48,286 nucleotides of DNA. It comes from Opitutales bacterium. Lineage in GTDB: Bacteria > Verrucomicrobiota > Verrucomicrobiia > Opitutales > UBA2995. The notes beneath the pieces were generated by a model. It worked only from the letters and a program-made list of their open reading frames with translations. It searched no databases and was not told the origin of the DNA. The position numbers and the translations under genes are program-made. Positions 32,195 to 42,400 of the stretch are shown here, piece after piece (the first letter of the stretch is position 1; every line of letters starts with the position of its first letter). The stretch lies in the NCBI GenBank assembly GCA_022824405.1, contig JAJDZZ010000064.1:1-48286 (forward strand), given 5' to 3'.

Positions 32195-34714
32195 CTACTC
32201 CTCGCGAAAGAGCGGGCTGTCGATGACGGCGGCGATGGTGTCGACGATGCGATAGTCGTGCTGGGCCGACTTGGAGAGGATTTTTTCCAATTCCCAATAG
32301 TTCTCCAGCTCTACCCCATTGGCATAAGTCAATAATTTGCCTATAAAGCAGCGGACGAAACGGTCGCGGTTGACCTCGGATTGCAACAGCCGACGGTACT
32401 CGACGATATCCCGGTATTCCTGACCGTTTCGGAATGTAGCCGAGGCATCCACCGGAATGGGTTTATCTTCCGAGGGCATGGCCAGCGGTGGCAGGCCCAA
32501 CTTGGCGAGGCGCTCATTTTCCTTTTGAATTTCCAATGGCGTCGTCCCGGAAGGGCGAGTCCTGATGTGCATGGTATACTCATCTCGCCAAGCTCCAACC
32601 GGATCGAAATTTTCAAATGCGTATCCATAGGGATCGATATTTCGATGGCAGGATGCACAGGTTTCATCCGCCGCGTGGGCCGACAGGATTTCCTTGATCG
32701 TCTTAGCCTGACGAACGTCCGGCTCTTCAATGTTTACGTCGGCGGGAGGGGGACTGGGATGTATGCCGAGAAAATTCTCCATTACGTAAATCGCCCGGTG
32801 GATGGGAGAGGTTCCGAGAGTGTCGGCCGTAAGCGTTAGGAAAGCGCCCATTCCGAGCAACCCACCGCGTCGTCCGTCTTTGAAGGCATGCCTTCTGAGT
32901 TTTGAATCCTGAGCCACCCTTTCCACGTCGTATACTTTGGCGAGGTCGGCGTTGATGAAGGAATAGTCGGCAGACAGAAACTCGGTTACCGGCAGGTTAT
33001 TTTCGACCGCGTGCCGAAAGAAATGGAGCACCTCGCCGATCATGTCCTCACTGAGGCGTTTGCGGTTGTAAAGGGGAAAGTGGTCGGGATCGGGAGACAT
33101 GAAATTTATCCGGTCCAATTGCAACCAGGCGTAGGGAAACTCTTTCAAAAATTCCTCGGCCTCGCCGTTGCCAAGCCGGCGTTTCACTTCTGAGCGAACC
33201 GCTTGGTAGCTATCGAGTTGTCCACTGCGGGAGGCCGTCAGGATTCGTTCGTCCGGAATCCTACTCCTCAGGAAATAGCTAAGCTTGGTGGCAAAACGGT
33301 CGGCCGGATCGCCTTCTTCGGGATTGATCAGGAGGAAGGAGGGGGACACCAGGATAGCCACAATTCCCTCCTTGAAGGCTTCGATCATACCGAGCGTTTC
33401 AGCGCTGGATTGGACGAGTTTGACAATGGGATCCAACTCTCCCTGGCGAAGTTCCCGGCGCCAGGCGCGTTCCGCGATGGGCCGCAGAATCCCGGCCGCG
33501 TTCTCCACCCGGGGCTCTTGGCCCAGCAATGCCACCTGGCGTTTTGGCGGCCAACTTTCGTATAGGGGCCCTTCAACTTCGGCGCTGAAGAGGCGTGGTC
33601 TCGGTCCCTGCCAGTACTTGGTCCAATGGACCCAGTGGTCGGGTCGATCCTTACGTCTTATTGCTACAGGGACCTCCTCGCGTACAACGTATTGGTAAAG
33701 CTCCCGGTTGTGTTTCTCGAGGTAGTCGCGGGTTATGCGATACTGAAATTTAAAGTTTCCGTTGCCTTTCATGCGCAGTCCGTCCGTTGGATGGGATAGC
33801 AGCACCCGTGTTCCCCGGGCAATCCACTCATCCAGCTCGATTTCCAGTATCTCCCCGTCGGGCAGGTCGAAATCCCGGATGCGATCTCCCAGATGGACGC
33901 GAAGGCGAATGGGATCGCCGTGGTACATTCCGGTTTCCTCGGCGTCGTAAATGCCGCGGTCTATCCCCGTGGCACGAATCCTGATTCGGTATCTGCCTGT
34001 CTCGGGGGCCGTTTCGAAGTTTTCAAAATACGCGTAGAGGCGCAGATCCAGTAAATCGATACTTTCCTCGGTGCGATTGGCTCTTACAGCTCTTCTGCGG
34101 TCTGACAAGTTGGTCAACTGAAGTTTATCCGAGCCGACGATATACCTTTTGGCTGCAGGTTTCTTTCCGGAAAGGAGGGTGGCGTCGAGAACCCTTCGAA
34201 TGGAGGCGATGTATTGTTCCAAGTGATACTGGCTCATGCCCAAGGCATTCCCGTTGGTGTCAAAGCCGTCCTCCAAAGTATCTCCCACCAGGTTGGCGAC
34301 GGGTTGGTGGGTTCCCACGTCTTCGATCATGAGGACATCCGCTATGCTGTTGGCCAGTTCGCGGTTGTTCAGTCGCCGTGGCCCCACCCGCTCGGGACCT
34401 GCGTTCCGTTCATGGTAGTCGCGGACGTTTTGCTTGAGAAACAGAATGATGTGCTTTCGATCGGCATGGGAAAGTTCGCTCTTTTCGGGAGGGGGCATTT
34501 CCTCGGCGGTCACGAATTCCAGACCGTCCTCCCAGAGGAAAATATTGTCCCGGTCAGGATTTTGACCGAGGTGGCTCAAGCTGAAATCGCCTTTCAGTTC
34601 CTCATCGTTGTGGCACTTGCCGCAGTGTTCCTCCATCAAGGCCGGGTTGGCAAGAAGGGCGGAACCGGCGGCCAAGGCAGCAAACAACCAGGACCCAAGA
34701 AAACAACTACGCAT
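32195..34714 (-). CDS. DUF1587/1592/1588/1585 cytochrome-like protein
   Basis: An 839-residue exported protein with a signal peptide (about 1-22) followed by CGKCH (31-35), the Planctomycete cytochrome C (PSD1-type) heme motif. Domains follow in the standard PVC order: DUF1587 around PRRLNNRELANSI, DUF1595 and DUF1592 in the middle, DUF1588 with a second CASCH motif near LSAHAADETCASCHRN, and DUF1585 at the end (VRCFIGKLLTYANG). The two heme motifs suggest electron transfer in the periplasm. The family has no defined substrate. It overlaps by 8 nt the end of the DUF1552 gene, its usual partner, which lies upstream. Confidence 0.9.
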   Translation of the reverse strand: MRSCFLGSWLFAALAAGSALLANPALMEEHCGKCHNDEELKGDFSLSHLGQNPDRDNIFLWEDGLEFVTAEEMPPPEKSELSHADRKHIILFLKQNVRDYHERNAGPERVGPRRLNNRELANSIADVLMIEDVGTHQPVANLVGDTLEDGFDTNGNALGMSQYHLEQYIASIRRVLDATLLSGKKPAAKRYIVGSDKLQLTNLSDRRRAVRANRTEESIDLLDLRLYAYFENFETAPETGRYRIRIRATGIDRGIYDAEETGMYHGDPIRLRVHLGDRIRDFDLPDGEILEIELDEWIARGTRVLLSHPTDGLRMKGNGNFKFQYRITRDYLEKHNRELYQYVVREEVPVAIRRKDRPDHWVHWTKYWQGPRPRLFSAEVEGPLYESWPPKRQVALLGQEPRVENAAGILRPIAERAWRRELRQGELDPIVKLVQSSAETLGMIEAFKEGIVAILVSPSFLLINPEEGDPADRFATKLSYFLRSRIPDERILTASRSGQLDSYQAVRSEVKRRLGNGEAEEFLKEFPYAWLQLDRINFMSPDPDHFPLYNRKRLSEDMIGEVLHFFRHAVENNLPVTEFLSADYSFINADLAKVYDVERVAQDSKLRRHAFKDGRRGGLLGMGAFLTLTADTLGTSPIHRAIYVMENFLGIHPSPPPADVNIEEPDVRQAKTIKEILSAHAADETCASCHRNIDPYGYAFENFDPVGAWRDEYTMHIRTRPSGTTPLEIQKENERLAKLGLPPLAMPSEDKPIPVDASATFRNGQEYRDIVEYRRLLQSEVNRDRFVRCFIGKLLTYANGVELENYWELEKILSKSAQHDYRIVDTIAAVIDSPLFREE

Positions 34715-35972
34715 GGTAGGGTAAATCGAAGGCTCCGCTACTGGTATTGAAGGTATCCCGCTCGATTCCGAAACGCTGTTGGAGGGTGACGTACAGATTG
34801 CAGAGAGGCATGTTCCTGCCGGCGCTGTTGCGCGTGTCGACGTGGCCTCGGTGCTTGAATCCGCCGCCGGCTACCAAAATGGGCAAATTGCGGTTGGAGT
34901 GCGTGCCTCCATAGCCCATGCCGCTTCCGAACAGGACCACGGTATGGTCGAGCATGCTGCCTTGCGCGTTGGGTTCCGTAACGGCATCCAGCTTTTGCAG
35001 AAGACGTGAGAGCTGCGCGATTTGGAAAGATTCTATGGCAACCAACTCCGCAATTACATCCGGCTTCTTTCCATTGTGGGTGCAGGCGTGGTAGCCGCGG
35101 GTAACGCCATTCACGTCGGTGTAACTCAGTTGGTTGGGAAAGGCCACCGTAGCTACGCGGGTGAGGTCTGTCCGGAAGGCGTAACCGATCATGTCGAAAA
35201 TCGCATTGTAGCGATTCTCCACCGTGACTTCATAGTCGTTGAAATGCTCGGAAATGTCGTAGGCCGGTTTGTCCTTATCGATCCAGTTCTTGCGATCCGA
35301 AAAGGTCCTTTCCAGCTCCCGGACTGAAGTTTCGTATTGGTCCAGGCGTTCCCGGTCACGGACGGATCCTTTGTGTTTAAGACTGACGAGTTGATCTCCT
35401 ACGGTATCGAGAATACTACCGTTCCGTTCGATCAATTCGCGGCGTATCCCGCGTTCCTCCGGGGTCATATTGAGGAAAAGGTGGTCAAAGAGTTTCTGCG
35501 GATCGGTGTGGGGCTTGATTTCTACTCCGTTGGAGTTCCAGCTCATGCGGATGCCGTGTTCGAGGGCGGCGTTAATGGAGGGAAACCGAACCTTGGAACC
35601 GGTGCGGCGGGAGATCAGTTGGTCGATTGAAATATTCTTTTCCGGGTAGGCCATGCTATTCTCCGGAAGGATTCCGTTGAGGAAGGAAACCTCACGGCCG
35701 TGTCCGTTGACCATGCCGTGATCGGTGTGGGACAAAAGGGTAAGGCGGTCCCTGAGCCACTCCAGCGATCGCAGGGTCTTGGGAAAGGTATAATCGTGGC
35801 CGAACTCTTTGGGGAAGAAGTTGTCCGGGTGCATTCCGAACGGATTACCCACTACCAGAAAGCGGGTGGGAGCGCTCGGAGTAACTGTGCTTCCAAAGGA
35901 AAAGGACTCCAACAACGGAAGCGCGAGAGCGCCCCCGATTCCCTTTAAAAAAGCGCGTCGGTCCATATTCAT
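34707..35972 (-). CDS. DUF1552 Tat-exported protein
   Basis: A 421-residue protein whose N-terminus MNMDRRAFLKGIGGALALPL is a twin-arginine signal. DUF1552 proteins are exported, sometimes called sulfatase-like, and almost always sit beside DUF1592 cytochromes in PVC genomes; their reaction is unknown. Typical residues include VVGNPFGMHPDNFFP, SHTDHGMVNGHG and FGSGMGYGGTHSN, consistent with an alkaline-phosphatase-like fold. The gene is first in the pair and its stop region overlaps the start of the DUF1592 gene by 8 nt. Confidence 0.9.
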   Translation of the reverse strand: MNMDRRAFLKGIGGALALPLLESFSFGSTVTPSAPTRFLVVGNPFGMHPDNFFPKEFGHDYTFPKTLRSLEWLRDRLTLLSHTDHGMVNGHGREVSFLNGILPENSMAYPEKNISIDQLISRRTGSKVRFPSINAALEHGIRMSWNSNGVEIKPHTDPQKLFDHLFLNMTPEERGIRRELIERNGSILDTVGDQLVSLKHKGSVRDRERLDQYETSVRELERTFSDRKNWIDKDKPAYDISEHFNDYEVTVENRYNAIFDMIGYAFRTDLTRVATVAFPNQLSYTDVNGVTRGYHACTHNGKKPDVIAELVAIESFQIAQLSRLLQKLDAVTEPNAQGSMLDHTVVLFGSGMGYGGTHSNRNLPILVAGGGFKHRGHVDTRNSAGRNMPLCNLYVTLQQRFGIERDTFNTSSGAFDLPYHA

Positions 35973-36476
35973 GAGGATCAGGTATTATAATGCAATTGTA
36001 TGCCCTCGAAGGGGTCAATAGGAATGGCGTTTCAATTTTGCGTTGCGGCATGGACGCCATGAGGCCAAAAGGCGCCCAAGGGCGCCTATTAGGAATTTTG
36101 TGTTTTTTGTGCGTTTTGCGGCTAATTTCTCATTTCCTGTTGGCACGGAGTGCCATCCTGTTGCCGTAGGCATCAAGCGAAGCGTTGTTTTTTAATATTC
36201 CGTGTTCATCCTGTTCATACATGTTTTACCTCAGAACCTTTGTGCTTTTGTTCCTCGGCGAGATCCCATTCCTAATTCTCCTCTCTCTTTGTGCCCTCGG
36301 TGGCCTCGGTGGTTAATCTCTCCCCATTTCTTTCGATCACGATTAATCTCAGCGCCTTCAGCCTTTAGCCTTCCGCCTTTTCTCCATTCCATCGCTCCCT
36401 TCTCCCCAATTCCTCATTCCTCATTCCTAATTGGCGCCCCTGGGCGCCTCTGTGGTTAATCTTCTTTCAGAATCCG
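35973..36476. repeat. 504-bp intergenic region built of repeat words
   Basis: No gene. The words in order are: GGCGCC-CAAGGGCGCC hairpin (about 36072-36087), a TTGGCACGGAGTGCCA hairpin with AAGCGAAGCG (about 36140-36185), GTTCATCCT-GTTCATACAT (about 36204-36222), CTCGGCGAG with a CATTCCTAATTC word (about 36255-36278), CTTTGTGCC-CTCGGTGGC-CTCGGTGGT (36287-36313), GATCACGATTAATCTC (about 36335-36350), CTTCAGC-CTTTAGC-CTTCCGC (about 36357-36377), and an ATTCCTC/ATTCCTA run ending in GGCGCC and a CTCTGTGGTTAAT unit (about 36411-36461). It contains the longest string of different words in the window. Confidence 0.8.
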
Positions 36477-37736
36477 ATGAACGAAAACGCACTCATTGAA
36501 CAGGTGCTCGAATTCTGTAAAATCTGCCCTGAGGGACTGGATCTTACCAACGAGAACCACCTCGATCAGGTTCGAAACCTGGCCGATTCCATCCTGGCCG
36601 GTAATCCCTCCGCAAGGTCCCTGCGTGAATTGGAAACCGCATTTTGCAAGGACAAGGATGCATTGCCGCTCATGGCTCACCTGGCGGTCAAACTGGCTCT
36701 TTCCAAAACCCTTCTGGGTGAAATCGAAAGTCCGGTCCATGTTTCGGTCGTTTTCGCCGCTTATAAGGAACACAATCGAATCCGAAAGAAGGCGGAACAT
36801 GAACATGGTGAGGATTTTCTCAATCGAAAGATATCCCAGTTGAACTGGCTTTTCGGTGATTTTCCGGACAAGACCTGGGATTTGCGAATGGTGGATGACG
36901 GTTGCCCTGAAAATAGCGGCGCCATCGCGGAAGAGATCCTGGCAAAGATGGAAGAACCGGTCGATACAGGGGTATTATACCTGCAAAAGGCAATTGAGGA
37001 AAAACTGCCCATAACAGGGACGATGCAGTCGGCTTCGGAAAGTCAGAAGGGGGGTTCCATCCAGTATGGAATGTGGGAGGCAACCCAGCGAATCCGCAGC
37101 GAAAACCACCTGATCGTTTTCACGGACGCGGATCTTTCCACTCATATGGGACAGATCGGATTGCTTGCAGATGGCATCATCAATCAGGGGAAACTGGCAG
37201 CCATAGGTTCCCGAAGAGAACCCGCCTCGATCGTGGTCAAAAAAGGAGTCAGAAACATCCGGGGAAAACTGTTCATTTATTTGTGGAAACGCATCATCGC
37301 AAACCTGAACTACATCGTGGATACCCAATGCGGATTCAAGGCTTTCAGAGCGGAAACGATTGGTGAGATTCTGGATGACCCGATCGAAAGAAAATTCGCC
37401 TTCGACATTGAATTGCTCCTGAAAACGGAACTTCTGGAACCCAATTCCATTGCCAAAACGGCAGTGGCCTGGATCGACAGTGAAACCGCATCCACCACGA
37501 CAAGTATTGGCCCCTATTTATCCATGCTGAAGGCGCTCGTGAGAATGTATCGAAGGTACCTCCCGGCAAACCCTTCGGCAGATGCCTTTGCCAATTTGAT
37601 TGAATCTCTGAGCGAAGACCAATGGCAGTCCATAGTGAGAAAAATTCCAACTGAAATTGCGGACCGGGAGCCCTCCGAATTTGCCGAATATTCCGGCATA
37701 AGCGTGGATCGCCTCAAGGAAGCTCTTCAGAGCTGA
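36477..37736 (+). CDS. Family 2 glycosyltransferase, dolichyl-phosphate sugar type
   Basis: A 419-residue cytoplasmic or membrane-associated glycosyltransferase with no TM segment. After an N-terminal helical extension of about 85 residues comes a GT-A fold: VSVVFAAYKEHN (89-100), VDDGCPENS (139-147), KGGSIQYGMWEAT, metal-binding DAD at 217-219 in VFTDADLSTHM, and the DTQCGFKAFR motif (282-291), which is typical of DPM1/ALG5-like enzymes. The acceptor is probably a polyprenyl phosphate or lipid; no biosynthetic neighbours are seen. The N-terminal extension is not usual and its role is unknown. Single gene; the start is only 11 nt from a CTCTGTGGTTAAT repeat unit and no good Shine-Dalgarno site is visible. 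Confidence 0.82.
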   Translation: MNENALIEQVLEFCKICPEGLDLTNENHLDQVRNLADSILAGNPSARSLRELETAFCKDKDALPLMAHLAVKLALSKTLLGEIESPVHVSVVFAAYKEHNRIRKKAEHEHGEDFLNRKISQLNWLFGDFPDKTWDLRMVDDGCPENSGAIAEEILAKMEEPVDTGVLYLQKAIEEKLPITGTMQSASESQKGGSIQYGMWEATQRIRSENHLIVFTDADLSTHMGQIGLLADGIINQGKLAAIGSRREPASIVVKKGVRNIRGKLFIYLWKRIIANLNYIVDTQCGFKAFRAETIGEILDDPIERKFAFDIELLLKTELLEPNSIAKTAVAWIDSETASTTTSIGPYLSMLKALVRMYRRYLPANPSADAFANLIESLSEDQWQSIVRKIPTEIADREPSEFAEYSGISVDRLKEALQS

Positions 37737-38175
37737 GCGCAGAAGGAGGTCCAGGCCTCAATAGAAACCACCACGGATTACACGGATGAGCACGGATATG
37801 AGCCCCCATGGCGCGAATTAGGAATGAAGAATTAGGGAAGAATAGCCATGAAAAATTGTAGGAGCGGGTTTAAGGTCTACGGCGTGACAGGCCGGCAACA
37901 GGATGGCACTTCGCGCCAACAGGAAATTAGGAGAGTTGCTCAGATACCAAGGTACTGAGTTGCCGAGAAAAAGCCACGTAGCGATATGAAGATATCTCGG
38001 AACCTTAGCATCTCAGTACCCCAGAATCTAATATCTTTAAAAAAATCCTGTTCCGGCGAAGCCGGATCAAGCGAAGCGTTGTCTAATAAAAAAATCCGTT
38101 TCATCCGTGCCATCCATGGTTCATCTACGCTTTAAAAACGAGCTGGGGAATTGGGTATCGGACGGGTCCAAGTAA
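37737..38175. repeat. 439-bp intergenic region with several repeat word families
   Basis: No gene. It holds CACGGATTA-CACGGATGAG-CACGGATAT (about 37770-37797), GGCGCG-AATTAGGAATGAAG (about 37809-37828), a TGTAGGAGCGGG word (about 37857-37868), a GATGGCACTTCGCGCCAAC word (about 37899-37917), CTCAGATACC-AAGGTACTGAG (about 37938-37958), GGAACCTTAGC-ATCTCAGTACC (about 38000-38021), a TTCCGGCGAAGCCGGA hairpin with AAGCGAAGCG (about 38051-38078), and CATCCGTGC-CATCCATGG (about 38103-38120). Confidence 0.75.
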
Positions 38176-38221
38176 AATAATTTATCCTATTGACTAATTT
38201 TACTCAATAGGGTAAATTATT
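38176..38221 (+). promoter_or_regulatory. Palindromic promoter/operator of the AAA_14-NTPase operon
   Basis: Arms of 18 nt (38176-38193 and 38204-38221) are inverted repeats with one mismatch. Inside is a TTGACT -35 box (38190-38195), a 17-nt spacer and a TAAATT -10 box (38213-38218). The expected transcription start is at or next to the ATG at 38226, so the mRNA may be leaderless. A second pair, GTAAAAT (38172-38178) and ATTTTAC (38197-38203), overlaps. A regulator bound to the palindrome would block this promoter. Confidence 0.6.
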
Positions 38222-38225
38222 CCGG

Positions 38226-39476
38226 ATGATTAGTTATGAGCGTGCCCAAGTTGATACTCTCTGCCACCGGTTGGCAGAGGAACCCCATCGGTTGATCGCT
38301 CTATTCGGACCACGCCAAACCGGAAAGACAACCATTGTGCATCAGGCTTTGAGACGAACCGGCTTCAAGAGCCGCTACCTTGCGGTCGATAAACCCGACT
38401 CATCAGGGTTTCGCCTTCCCTCGGATTCGAGTGAAACAATCTACATCGCGCCACAGGTGCGAGATAAGGAATGGTTGGTGCGCAACTGGGAAGAGGCCCG
38501 GCTTGAAGCCGAACGATCAGGTAGATTCGTCCTGGTTTTTGACGAGATTCAGAAGATCGCAGGATGGTCGGAGACGGTTAAGGGACTGTGGGACGCCGAC
38601 CGCATAGAGGGGTGTCCATTGCACGTGGTTATCCTGGGGTCTGCTCCGCTGCTCATGCAATCCGGATTGAACGAGAGCCTCGCGGGTCGATTCGAGCCCA
38701 TCCGGGTCACCCACTGGTCGTTCGAGGAAATGTCAGATGCTTTCGGCTTCGACCTGTCCAAATACCTCTACTTCGGGGGCTACCCAGGCGCCGTTCCCTT
38801 TGTTCGAAATCCGGAACGGTGGCACGACTATATCTTCGGGGCGCTGGTCGAGCCCAACATCGAACAGGACCTGATTGCCATGACCCGTATAGATAAGCCT
38901 GCGCTACTGAGACAACTCTTTGAACTGGGAGCTGTCTACTCCGGGCAGATCCTGTCCTATAACAAGATGCTGGGGCAACTCCAAGACGCCGGCAACACGA
39001 CTACCCTGGCGCGCTACCTTCACCTGCTCCGGAGCGCCGGCTTGCTCGCCGGCCTGCAGAAGTATTCCAACCGGCCTCATCTGAGGAAAGCTTCGAGCCC
39101 AAAGCTCAACGTGCTGAACACGGCCCTGATGACGGCTAGCTCCGGATATTCCTTTGATGAAGCCAGGGCGGACCGCACATTCTGGGGGCGCCTCGTCGAG
39201 AGCGCAGTCGGCGCACACTTGCTTAATACGGCGGGGCCGGATATCAGCGTTCAGTACTGGCGAGAAAGTCCGCACGAGGTCGATTTCGTATTGAAACGCG
39301 GTCCCCGAAATATCCCCATTGAGGTAACGAGCGGCTCCAAGGCATTGCCATTGCCAGGCATGGATGCGTTTAAAAAACGTTTTCGTCCGTTTCGTACGCT
39401 GCTCGTAGGTGAAAGCGGTTTTCCGCTCGACGAGGTTCTTACGGCGCCAGCCCATCACTGGTTCGCGGAATTATGA
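38226..39476 (+). CDS. AAA_14/DUF4143 ATPase 2
   Basis: A 416-residue ATPase. Walker A GPRQTGKTT (28-36) and Walker B FVLVFDEIQK are clear. DUF4143 follows, with a nuclease-like motif ESPHEVDFVLKRG and PIEVTS near the C-terminus. It is longer than copy 1 and differs in sequence. Its stop overlaps the start of the giant NTPase gene (ATGA at 39473-39476), so the two proteins are made together and may act together, unlike the single-gene copy. Start chosen at 38226 because no later methionine precedes Walker A with a fit; no Shine-Dalgarno site is visible, which fits a leaderless transcript. Confidence 0.85.
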   Translation: MISYERAQVDTLCHRLAEEPHRLIALFGPRQTGKTTIVHQALRRTGFKSRYLAVDKPDSSGFRLPSDSSETIYIAPQVRDKEWLVRNWEEARLEAERSGRFVLVFDEIQKIAGWSETVKGLWDADRIEGCPLHVVILGSAPLLMQSGLNESLAGRFEPIRVTHWSFEEMSDAFGFDLSKYLYFGGYPGAVPFVRNPERWHDYIFGALVEPNIEQDLIAMTRIDKPALLRQLFELGAVYSGQILSYNKMLGQLQDAGNTTTLARYLHLLRSAGLLAGLQKYSNRPHLRKASSPKLNVLNTALMTASSGYSFDEARADRTFWGRLVESAVGAHLLNTAGPDISVQYWRESPHEVDFVLKRGPRNIPIEVTSGSKALPLPGMDAFKKRFRPFRTLLVGESGFPLDEVLTAPAHHWFAEL

Positions 39477-42400
39477 AGGTATTCATTCCGCGCACGTGTA
39501 CCGAGGTCCGCGACAAGGACTCGAACCAGAACCTGGCAACGGTTTCGAAACCTCTGACAGCATACCGGGAATCCTCAGCCTACGTGTTACTGGGAGATCC
39601 CGGAGCAGGCAAGTCTACGGCGTTTGAGACCGAGTACGAAGCACTCGGAGAAGATGCCGCCTGCCCTATTACTGCCCGCAACTTTCTAACCTTCGATCCG
39701 ACCAAGCGTCCCGAATGGCACGGTAAGACGCTCTTCATCGACGGTCTGGACGAAGTTCGGGCTGGCACTTCTGACGCCCTCGGGCCGTTTGACGCCATTC
39801 GCTGCCGTCTGGAAACTCTTGGGAAGCCGCGGTTTCGGCTCTCCTGTCGAGGAGCGGACTGGCTCGGGGCGAACGACCGGAAGCGCTTACGGGATATCTC
39901 TCCGGATTCCAAGGTGATCGTCCTACGTTTAGATCAACTGACGGACGAGGACATCAAGGAGATACTTGAGAACCAGAAGAACATTGGGAGGGCCGAAACC
40001 TTCATAAGAGAAGCCAAAGAGCGCGGAGTCTATGAACTCCTCAAAAATCCCCAGAGCCTGAAGTTGCTGGTGAAGGTCGTTGCAAGCGGCAGATATTGGC
40101 CGAAGAGCCGTCTGGAGACGTTTGAAAAAGCCTGTCGGCAATTGGTTCTCGAGCACAACGAGGAACACCAAGCGGCGAGGTACTACGAGAGGCCGCCTGA
40201 TCCCAGCCAGCTTCCGGACGTCGCCGGCCGACTCTGTGCCGTTCATCTTCTTTCAGGCATCGCAGGATACTCGCTACACCCCAGCGAAGAGAACGACGAG
40301 TACCCTGTTTTTACCTCATGCGCCTACGATAGTCCTGAACTGCTAAAGCCGGCGCTCTCCACAAAATTGTTCAAAGAAGAGTCCGGTGGCCGATTTGTCC
40401 CTGTTCACCGCCATATCGCCGAGTTTCTCGGCGCAAGGCACCTCTCCCGGATCATCGCCGATGGACTTCCTTCCAGACGAATCCTCGCCCTGATCTCAGG
40501 AGATGACGGCGCCCCGGTTACCCAGATGAGAGGCTTATCCGCTTGGCTGGCGGCCCTTAGCAATGATGCCAGGGCAGAACTCATCGAGCGAGACCCTATA
40601 GGCGTCGGGCTTTACGGGGACATTCGCGGATTCACAACGGAAGAGAAACGTGCCCTCTTGAATTCTCTGAAGACATCCCTGAACCGCGAGCTGTACCAAC
40701 TCGGTTCAGTGTTTCAGACAGCCGCGGCCTTCGGGGCGCTGATGACCCCTGAAATGGAACCCCATCTAAGAAATGCGCTAACAGATTCCAATCGGAAAGA
40801 GGAGCATCAGTCCTTTGTCAATTTCCTGCTGCGTGTTCTGCGTGAAGGTTCGCCGTTGGCGATACTCTCCGAGGTTTTGCTCGAAATCGTCCGAGACGGC
40901 ACCCGTTGGCAGGGAGTCAATTCTCAAGCACTCTACGCTTTCCTCCACAACTGCCCGGACAACCCGGAGAGGACTAATTCACTTAAAGCGCTGCTTGATG
41001 ATATACGTTCCGGGCAGGTCTCAGATCCGGACAATTCTCTGCTTGGACCCCTGCTAAAACAGCTCTATCCCGGAGAACTTCATCCATCAGAGGTATGGAA
41101 TTACCTTTCTAAAAAGGAAGGTCGAGGAATCCTCATCAACGATTTCAGTCGGTTCTGGGAAAATCGACTTCTTGAGGTTTCCTCAGATAACCAAGTGGCT
41201 AGCCTCCTGGATGGTTTACGGGAACGGTTGTCGGAACTGCTCCCAGCGTTACAAAGCCACTATCAGGAAGACCTCCCTCTCCGACTGCTGGCCCGCGGTC
41301 TCAAGGCACATGGAGATAAAATAGAAACGGCACGCCTCTACGATTGGCTCCACGTGGGTTCGCCAGAGACAATAGTTGGGGTTCCGAGCAAGATCGAAGA
41401 AGCCTTGAATGATATTCGCTCGTGGATGGAGCATCGTCCTGAGATCCAAAAGGCCGTTATCAGGGAGGGACTAAACAGATGCCCCGATTCTGACAAATCA
41501 TGGGGCTGTGCCTACCGAGCGCTAGAGCGACTCTACGGCGCTAGACTTCCGCCCGACTTCGGTTTGTGGTGCCTACACCAGGCAATCGCTTTGGTGGACA
41601 CCAAACCAAAAGTTGCCGAATTCCTGTTCGAAAGAGCCATTCAGGCGCTTACTGACAAAACGATCAATCAGGGATTATCGCTTACGGTCCTGCGAGAACA
41701 ATCTCAGGACAACAAGAAGTTGAGAGCGGTGTTGGAGCGACGGCTGTCTCCTCAACCCATCCAGATGAAAGTTTCGGAGAGAAGAAGGGAATACAACGAA
41801 AAACAGCGGCGGGAAAAAGAGCAATGGCTTGATTATGTCCGGTCCAATGAGGAAGCGCTGCGGGAGAATCGAGCTCCGCCCGCCCTGCTACACCATTTGG
41901 CGCAAGAGTACCTTGGAGACTTTAATTACTTGTGCGCCGAGGATAGACCCAGGGCCATCTCGAAACGGCTCTACGGCGATTCCGGACTGATTGACGCAGC
42001 CCTTATGGGCCTTCGAGGCGTCATTCACAGGGAGGATGTTCCAAGTTTGGAGGAGATTCTTACCCTTGGAGAACAAGGACGTAAGCACTATCTCGAACGG
42101 CCTTTCCTGGCAGGCTTGGCAGAGATTGAAAGGACTACTCCCGAAGACGCATCGCAATGGGAAGACGACCGGATTGGCAAGGCCTTAGCTTTCTATTTCA
42201 GTGTTCTCCACGGGGATTACCGGCCCAAATGGTATGAGCGGCTTCTGGAGGCGCGCCCCGAGATCGTAGCCGAAGTGCAGGTCCGCTTCGCTTCTTCCGA
42301 GTTTCGGCGAGGTAGCTTGAACATTAACAAGCTCTGGGAACTCGCACATGACCGACACCATGCCCAAGTTGCTCGAGTTGCAAGTCTTCGACTACTTCGC

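Noticed and set aside
37737-38175. CRISPR array
   Set aside because: Short direct repeats are present, but units are 9-10 nt, without regular unique spacers of 30-40 nt.
38904-39458. Minus-strand open frame of 184 codons
   Set aside because: Antisense to AAA_14 ATPase 2, whose operon context and motifs are clear.
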